From Saccoglossus kowalevskii (Eukaryota > Hemichordata > Enteropneusta > Harrimaniidae): a stretch of 10,092 bases of DNA. The notes under the pieces were generated by a model. The model saw only the letters and a program-made list of their open reading frames with translations. It did no database searches and was not told the origin of the DNA. The position numbers were made by a program, and so were the translations under genes. The stretch covers positions 674,210-684,301 of the forward strand of contig NW_003123903.1 of NCBI RefSeq assembly GCF_000003605.2, given 5' to 3'. The number at the start of each line of letters is the position of its first letter. Position 1 is the first letter of the stretch. Shown in pieces: positions 5,990 through 10,092 of this stretch.

Positions 5990-6245
5990 TGTACTGGATT
6001 TGAAAACTTATTTCAACATCGTTTACTTAGTGTGCTGCTTTTCTAATTACGCAAATTTGTTTACATTATACGGTAGTACCAGCTCTGAATATTTCAACAT
6101 TGTAATGTATTGCTTTTATAATAAATACGCAAACTCAAGTTATTTTTACCATTGTTTAATAGGGAACTGACCCGGGGTATTGGGTCTGTGAATATTTCAA
6201 TATTACCGACTTGATAATGCGTTGTATTCGTAATAATTATGCAAA
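5990..6245 (+). repeat. Three diverged tandem units, about 85-100 bp
   Basis: Each unit has ATTTCAACATYG or ATTTCAATATTACCG (near 6009, 6092, 6192), then TGCTTTT or TGTATTCG, then AATWAYGCAAA (near 6047, 6125, 6236). The open frame across 5844-6170 runs through these units and shows no recognisable protein. Confidence 0.55.
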
Positions 6246-6442
6246 CATAGAAATGGGCGCATTTAAATCACTGAAAAAGATATTTGTCAGGTTTCTACCG
6301 AAAATCGGGAAAATATTTTAAATACTTGTGATTCAATGTTCCAATAATGAATTATTTTATTCAAGATGAAGTAAATATATAATATAAACCATACAATACA
6401 ATAACATACCATACTATGCCTAACGATAAATTTTACTATACC
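6246..6442. other. No gene seen
   Basis: AT-rich spacer with a short ATACAATACAATAACATACC simple-sequence run near 6390-6413 and no supported ORF. Confidence 0.4.
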
Positions 6443-6445
6443 TAA

Positions 6446-6682
6446 TATACTCTGGGCAATTTTGGTGCTTCCACTTTGCTACTTCCTCAGTTTTTCATCT
6501 TTATTAAAACTCGTCAGATGTGTAGTAAAAAGTCCAAGGTGTTATACAAAGACCGTGCTTTTGAAAATTTAGGTCCTAAACTTTTTAATGAATTACCTCT
6601 GTCTGTTCGTTCTAGTCCTTCAGTAGACATTTTTAAATCCAGACTGAAAACGCACTTATTTAAATGTGCTTTTAATATTTGA
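6446..6682 (+). pseudogene. C-terminal fragment of a LINE reverse transcriptase (L2/CR1-like)
   Basis: The frame opens after a stop at 6443 and has no ATG before the conserved part, so it is a 5'-truncated remnant and not a gene. The core RAFENLGPKLFNELPLSVR followed by SSPSVDIFKSRLKTHLF is the typical end of the non-LTR reverse transcriptase ORF, where intact relatives have AF-x-x-x-x-P-x-LWNxLP and F-K-x-x-L-K-T-x-L-F. It ends with TGA-like spacing at TTTAATATTTGA. The tail is well preserved with no frameshift over about 70 codons, so this insertion is younger than the remnant at 5455-5805. Confidence 0.85.
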
Positions 6683-6749
6683 CTGATTGTTTATTGTATC
6701 AGCGCCTTTGATCTTCATATGTTGGAATTGTTGCGCTTAATTAAATAGA

Positions 6750-6785
<36 letters not shown>

Positions 6786-6805
6786 TATTATTATTATTAT
6801 TTATT
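6683..6805 (+). mobile_element. 3' end of the LINE: short UTR and (TTA)n tail
   Basis: After the stop come about 65 bases containing CAGCGCC and GTTGCGCTTAATTAAATAGAG, resembling the GCGCTATA-type end of L2-like elements. Then follows a (TTA)n tract (6751-6805) with two TTTA interruptions. Short-repeat tails are normal for L2/CR1 relatives, which end in microsatellites rather than poly-A. Confidence 0.75.
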
Positions 6806-6875
6806 GTAATTTTCTTTTTCTGAGTCAATATCCAAATAAGGATATGATTATCCAATAAAGATTATTATTATTCCA
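6806..6875 (+). mobile_element. Possible second short LINE-like tail
   Basis: ATATCCAAATAAGGATATGATTATCC forms an imperfect stem and is followed by AATAAAG and (ATT)n, another retroelement-like 3' end next to the first. It could also be the real end of the same insertion. Confidence 0.35.
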
Positions 6876-7110
6876 TATTTGGAATTTGCATTTCCTAATA
6901 TGGTAAGATGCAAATACCCAGTGCAATAATGCAAAATTGCGGCATGCTGTAACTTATGGCGTTACAGTGACAGATGTATGATAATTAAAGTTATCACAAA
7001 GCACTCAAATAGTACAGGGGTTGTATCTTCCTGTGCTATGTGTCAGTCAGTATGATCACCATATACTTTCTTCATTTATACATGAGGTATTTATATGAAA
7101 ACCTATTAAA
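6873..7110. other. Non-coding, two short hairpins
   Basis: CCATATT (6873-6879) pairs with AATATGG (6897-6903). CTGTAAC (6947-6953) pairs with GTTACAG (6961-6967) with a seven-base loop. No ORF supported. Confidence 0.5.
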
Positions 7111-7300
7111 TACTGTAAATGCAATAATTTTTCACTATAATTTCGCTATTTTCATTGATAAGTGGAATTTGCTAAATTAAATCCACATAAATTTGTAGAA
7201 TAAACATGGAACTCATTGTTTCCCTGCACAGTTTGTGAAACCTAGTGAAATAAAAATGATGAAATCAAATGTCAGTGAAAATAAATGGTATTATACATCT
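7111..7300. mobile_element. Diverged MITE-like element, TTTTCGC family
   Basis: The left end TACTGTAAATGCAATAATTT is followed by TTTCGCTATTTTC. The right part has AGTGAAAATAAATGG in the opposite sense. The ends are a poor inverted match, so the limits are approximate. It resembles the better-preserved copy at 7552. Confidence 0.5.
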
Positions 7301-7551
7301 AAAAATGAGGGTGGGATGGGGGGTTACTTTCAAGCATACTGACACGGGTGCAGCATGAACCTCTTAACCATGAAGTGATGAAGCACCATTTTTGCACTGA
7401 TTGTTAGTACTAGAATGCTAAGCTACCAATCCAATCCAGGCTACCAATACAAAATTTATTGGTCATTGGTTATAATTTCCATGAGAATTGACTGGGTTAT
7501 ATGCCACTTGTGACCAGATCAGAGTGGCATGCTGTCTCAGGATGTAAAATA

Positions 7552-7763
7552 TACTGTAGAATACTTTATTTTGGCTTGGAATTTATTTTCTCTATTTTCG
7601 CTGGAAGGATGCTTCAGTGAAAATAAAATCCAGCGAATATACTTTTTTTCCAATATCTCACATTCAACTCATCAAAAATCAGTGAAAATAAATTCCATGC
7701 AAAACACCCAAAAGCTTTTTCAGCAAAAATTAATTCCAGCTAAAATAAAGAATTTCACAGTAT
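7552..7763. mobile_element. MITE-like element with terminal inverted repeats, TTTTCGC family
   Basis: The left end ATACTGTAGAATACTTTATT mirrors the right end AATAAAGAATTTCACAGTAT, giving an inverted repeat of about 26 bp with few mismatches. Both ends place a TA just outside CTGT/ACAG, compatible with a TA target duplication. Inside, a nested hairpin pairs the GGAATTTATTTTC arm with GTGAAAATAAAATCCAGCG. The open frame 7529-7789 runs through it and is not a gene. Confidence 0.65.
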
Positions 7764-8082
7764 CCTATAAATGCAATACTTCCCATTAGTTCGCAGTCCA
7801 CAGTAAAAAAAACAACCTCCAAACCATATTTATTTGGTTTGATTGTATTGCCGACATGGAGCCTCCCACCATGTCTTATTTCAACATTATCTCAATCCCA
7901 CTGTCTATATTTTAACCAGCCCACACCTTCTTTCACACCACCCACACAATAGCCACAAATAGATAAACTATAATACTGTTGAAGAATGTTTGATACAGTT
8001 TCATAAAAACATTTAGAACTTGTTAATTTTTTGTACACTGGAATATTAATGTAATATAAGCTACTGTATTAGCAATTCTGAA
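7764..8082. other. No gene seen; one short hairpin
   Basis: CAAACCA (7820-7826) pairs with TGGTTTG (7835-7841). A CACACC-rich stretch lies near 7920-7950. No supported ORF or recognised repeat. Confidence 0.4.
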
Positions 8083-8862
8083 TCAAAGAAAGCTTTGAGT
8101 ATTGAAAATTCAAAATTACTTGTATTTGAGATTATGATGGAAAAGCTGAAAACTGACAAGTTATGCAAATCAGGTATCTAATAAGCACAGATTTGGGTTT
8201 CATTGAAATGTCATAAGTACCAAAAAATTATCAATTATTATGCTAATTAGAGAATTAGGGAAGCATAGATTTTAACCCAAAACTAATCAGGTCTGTACAT
8301 TGCCATAGAGCCTCTATGTGCCAAGTTTTCTTGAAATGGAATAAACAGTACTTGAGATATCAGTGTGAAAACTGAAAATTGGTTAATTATGCAAACTAGA
8401 TAATTAATTCCCACAGATTTTAACCCAAAACTATTCAGGTATGTGCATCGTCCTAGAGCCTCTATATTTCAAGTTTCATTGAAATATGATGATTAGTACT
8501 TGAGATATCGGTGGCCGAAAATTGACTAAACATTATGCAAATTATGCAATTAATTGAATGCACAGATTTTTACCCAAAGCTAATCAAATCTGCACATTAG
8601 TTCAGAGCATCTATGTACCAAGATACATCAAAATCTAATTAGTGGCTCTTTAGATATCAGTGGAACAGTCATGGAACAGCTAATTATCATGCAAATTAGG
8701 TAATTAATATGCATGAATTCTACCAAAACCTAGTCAAAACTGCGCATTAACCCAGAGCATCTATGCATTATGTTTCATAAAAAACCAGCATGTCGTTCCT
8801 GAGATATCAGTGGAACAGATGGACACATACATACACCTCTCACCATAACGACACACATTTGA
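8083..8862 (+). repeat. Repeat B array 2: five units plus a simple-sequence 3' end
   Basis: It starts at ATCAAAGAAAGCTTTGAG, a flank shared with array 3 (9749). Octamer-like boxes begin at 8163, 8240, 8389, 8535 and 8689; the first unit is shortened by an internal deletion. The last unit ends GAGATATCAGTGGAACAGAT then GGACACATACATACACC and ACGACACACATT, giving the 3' border of the family. No ORF is present. Confidence 0.8.
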
Positions 8863-9210
8863 TTAACTTTTAATATAGTTGAATTAACTTTTAATATAGT
8901 TGCGATATGAACTTAACTGAAATGCGTTCCCATATATGGTTGCAATTCATATGGAGTTTAAATAAACTCAATAACAATGCAATTCAACATAGAATTGCGT
9001 TTTAATTAAGTTTAATCAAAAAAAAGTCTCGTGACTTAACATAGAAATGTTTACGAAACTTAGGTTTAGTAAAAGGGGTAGGTTTGATACAATTATATTA
9101 ATTAATATTAATATAAATTTAACAAACCTTCAATTTTACTAAAGCTAAACCTAAGCTACGCAAACTCAACTTAAATTTTATTAAATATTAATATAAATTA
9201 TAAAAATAGT
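8862..9210. repeat. Foldback element with long imperfect inverted arms
   Basis: The left arm at 9049-9088 (GTTTACGAAACTTAGG, TTTAGTAAAA, GGTTTGAT) is the inverted match of the right arm at 9121-9165 (AACAAACC, TTTTACTAAA, CCTAAGCTACGCAAAC), around an AATTAATATTAATAT centre. Left of this lie a direct duplication of about 21 bp (GAATTAACTTTTAATATAG at 8862-8903), a palindrome GAGTTTA/TAAACTC (8954-8969), and a hairpin GCAATTC/GAATTGC (8979-8998). No coding content. Outer limits are uncertain. Confidence 0.6.
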
Positions 9211-9215
9211 GTGGG

Positions 9216-9634
9216 TCATCACAATGTAGGTCCTGTTGTCATTAGTTGGTGTAAAGTTAAATTGAAGTCGTCACAACGTTGGTACCACACATGCACACAT
9301 ACAGATGCACTAACTTCATAGACTCCCATTGTGTGCATCTCACAATGGAGTAAAAAAATAAGGGTCACTAACCTCATTTTTGAATAAATCATATGCAACT
9401 ACCAGTAACACTTGAATGAAGTGAATTGACTACCAGTCACAAACTGTGGTTACAGTGAGTATAAAGTAATAATATTATGAATGTTTTCCAGTACTGTGCG
9501 ATGTTTACAACAATGAATAGCATTTTTGAATCTAATTATTTTTTGGAGATGGTTAACTATTCAAAAAATAAACCAATTCATCAATAATATTAATAAATGT
9601 GTACAGTTAAGTTCATGAAGACATGAGTGTTTTT
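9216..9634. other. No gene seen
   Basis: Largely AT-rich single-copy sequence. ATTGTGTGCATCTCACAATGG near 9327-9346 forms a small imperfect hairpin (CATTGTG/CACAATG). No ORF is supported. Confidence 0.4.
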
Positions 9635-9748
9635 TAGAATACTTTATTTTCGCTTGGAATTTATTTTCGCTATTTTCGCTGAAGGGATGATTCCGTGAAA
9701 ATAAAATCCAGCGAATATACTTTTTTTTCTATATTTCACATTAAACTA
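9635..9748. mobile_element. Truncated MITE copy, TTTTCGC family
   Basis: TAGAATACTTTATTTTCGCT to ATTTCACATTAAACTAAATC aligns base by base with 7558-7675 with modest divergence. The terminal ATACTG is missing on the left and the right third is absent. Its internal hairpin is better preserved here: TTCGCTTGGAATTTATTTTC against GAAAATAAAATCCAGCGAA. Confidence 0.65.
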
Positions 9749-10092
9749 AATCAAAGAAAGCTTAGAAAGAACTCCCATGTGCTGAGAGTATTGGAGACAC
9801 ATTAAATATAATTCGAAATTACTTAGCTGAAAACTAATTATGCAAATCAGAAAATTAATATGACCAGATTTGAGTGTAAAACTAATGAGGTCTGCGCAAT
9901 GTAACAGAAAATCTATGTCTCCAAGTTTAATTGAAATGTGATTAGAACCAAAAAATTATGAATTATTATGCTTATTAGGGAATTAATATGAACAGATTTT
10001 TACCCCAAACTAATTAGGTTTGTACATTGTCCTAGAGCATCTTTGTACTAAGTTTCATTGAAATGGAATAATTAGTATCGTAAAACTCAAAA
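9749..10092 (+). repeat. Repeat B array 3, cut by the window end
   Basis: It begins with ATCAAAGAAAGCTT and ATTCGAAATTACTT as in array 2, has a perfect octamer at 9840-9847 and a diverged box at 9968, and continues past the window edge in the middle of a unit. Confidence 0.8.

Noticed and set aside
5778-6170. Opposed open frames around 5778-5975 and 5844-6170
   Set aside because: Neither shows a known motif, and the plus-strand one runs through diverged tandem units.
7529-7789. Plus-strand open frame of 86 codons
   Set aside because: It coincides with the MITE-like element at 7552-7763.
1-10092. tRNA, rRNA or snRNA genes
   Set aside because: No B-box (GGTTCGAATCC-like), no tRNA fold and no rRNA-like stretch seen by eye on either strand.

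Overview
This looks like AT-rich, gene-poor intronic and intergenic DNA from an animal, most likely a marine invertebrate. That inference rests on one spliced coding exon with GT-AG borders, two remnants of non-LTR retrotransposon protein ends, a short TTAGGG-type telomeric array, long tandem-unit repeats with CA or CAGA tracts, and MITE-like inverted repeats. Nothing looks prokaryotic: there are no dense ORFs, operons or Shine-Dalgarno sites. I cannot name the phylum from this window.

The only host gene I can support is a single 300-base internal exon on the minus strand (1780-2079). It encodes most of an RWD domain that best fits RWDD3 (RSUME). Its neighbouring coding exons were not found here, so most of the window is probably intron or flank of that gene. 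A relatively repeat-poor stretch (about 3620-4135) carries an RFX X-box, inverted CCAAT boxes, an E-box and a good minus-strand splice donor. It is a candidate promoter or 5' untranslated exon, but this is inference.

Layout: 1-411, repeat A (about 137 bp period); 412-703, a block with a recurring TTTAGAAGTGGGTA box; 704-1384, repeat C, with hairpin-bearing units, a CA tract and a terminal hairpin; 1385-1463, rest of the boxed block; 1464-1640, repeat A resumes; 1780-2079, RWD exon; 2240-2720, repeat B; 2720-4135, mostly single-copy with short hairpins; 4200-4480, diverged repeat A; 4515-4533, palindrome; 4963-4984, telomeric repeats; 5160-5411, repeat A with CAGA tract and terminal hairpin; 5455-5805, broken retroelement tail; 5990-6245, diverged tandem units; 6446-6805, 3' end of an L2/CR1-like LINE; 7111-7300 and 7552-7763, MITE-like elements; 8083-8862, repeat B; 8862-9210, foldback element; 9635-9748, MITE copy fused to a third repeat B array that runs off the window.

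The most interesting unexplained structure is a shared architecture: diverged tandem units, then a simple-sequence tract, then a GC-rich terminal hairpin and an AATAAAA or CTAAAAA end. It appears in repeat families A and C, which share no obvious body sequence. In repeat C the unit hairpin shows a compensatory base change between adjacent units. Repeat B units each carry a POU-octamer-like ATGCAAAT box.
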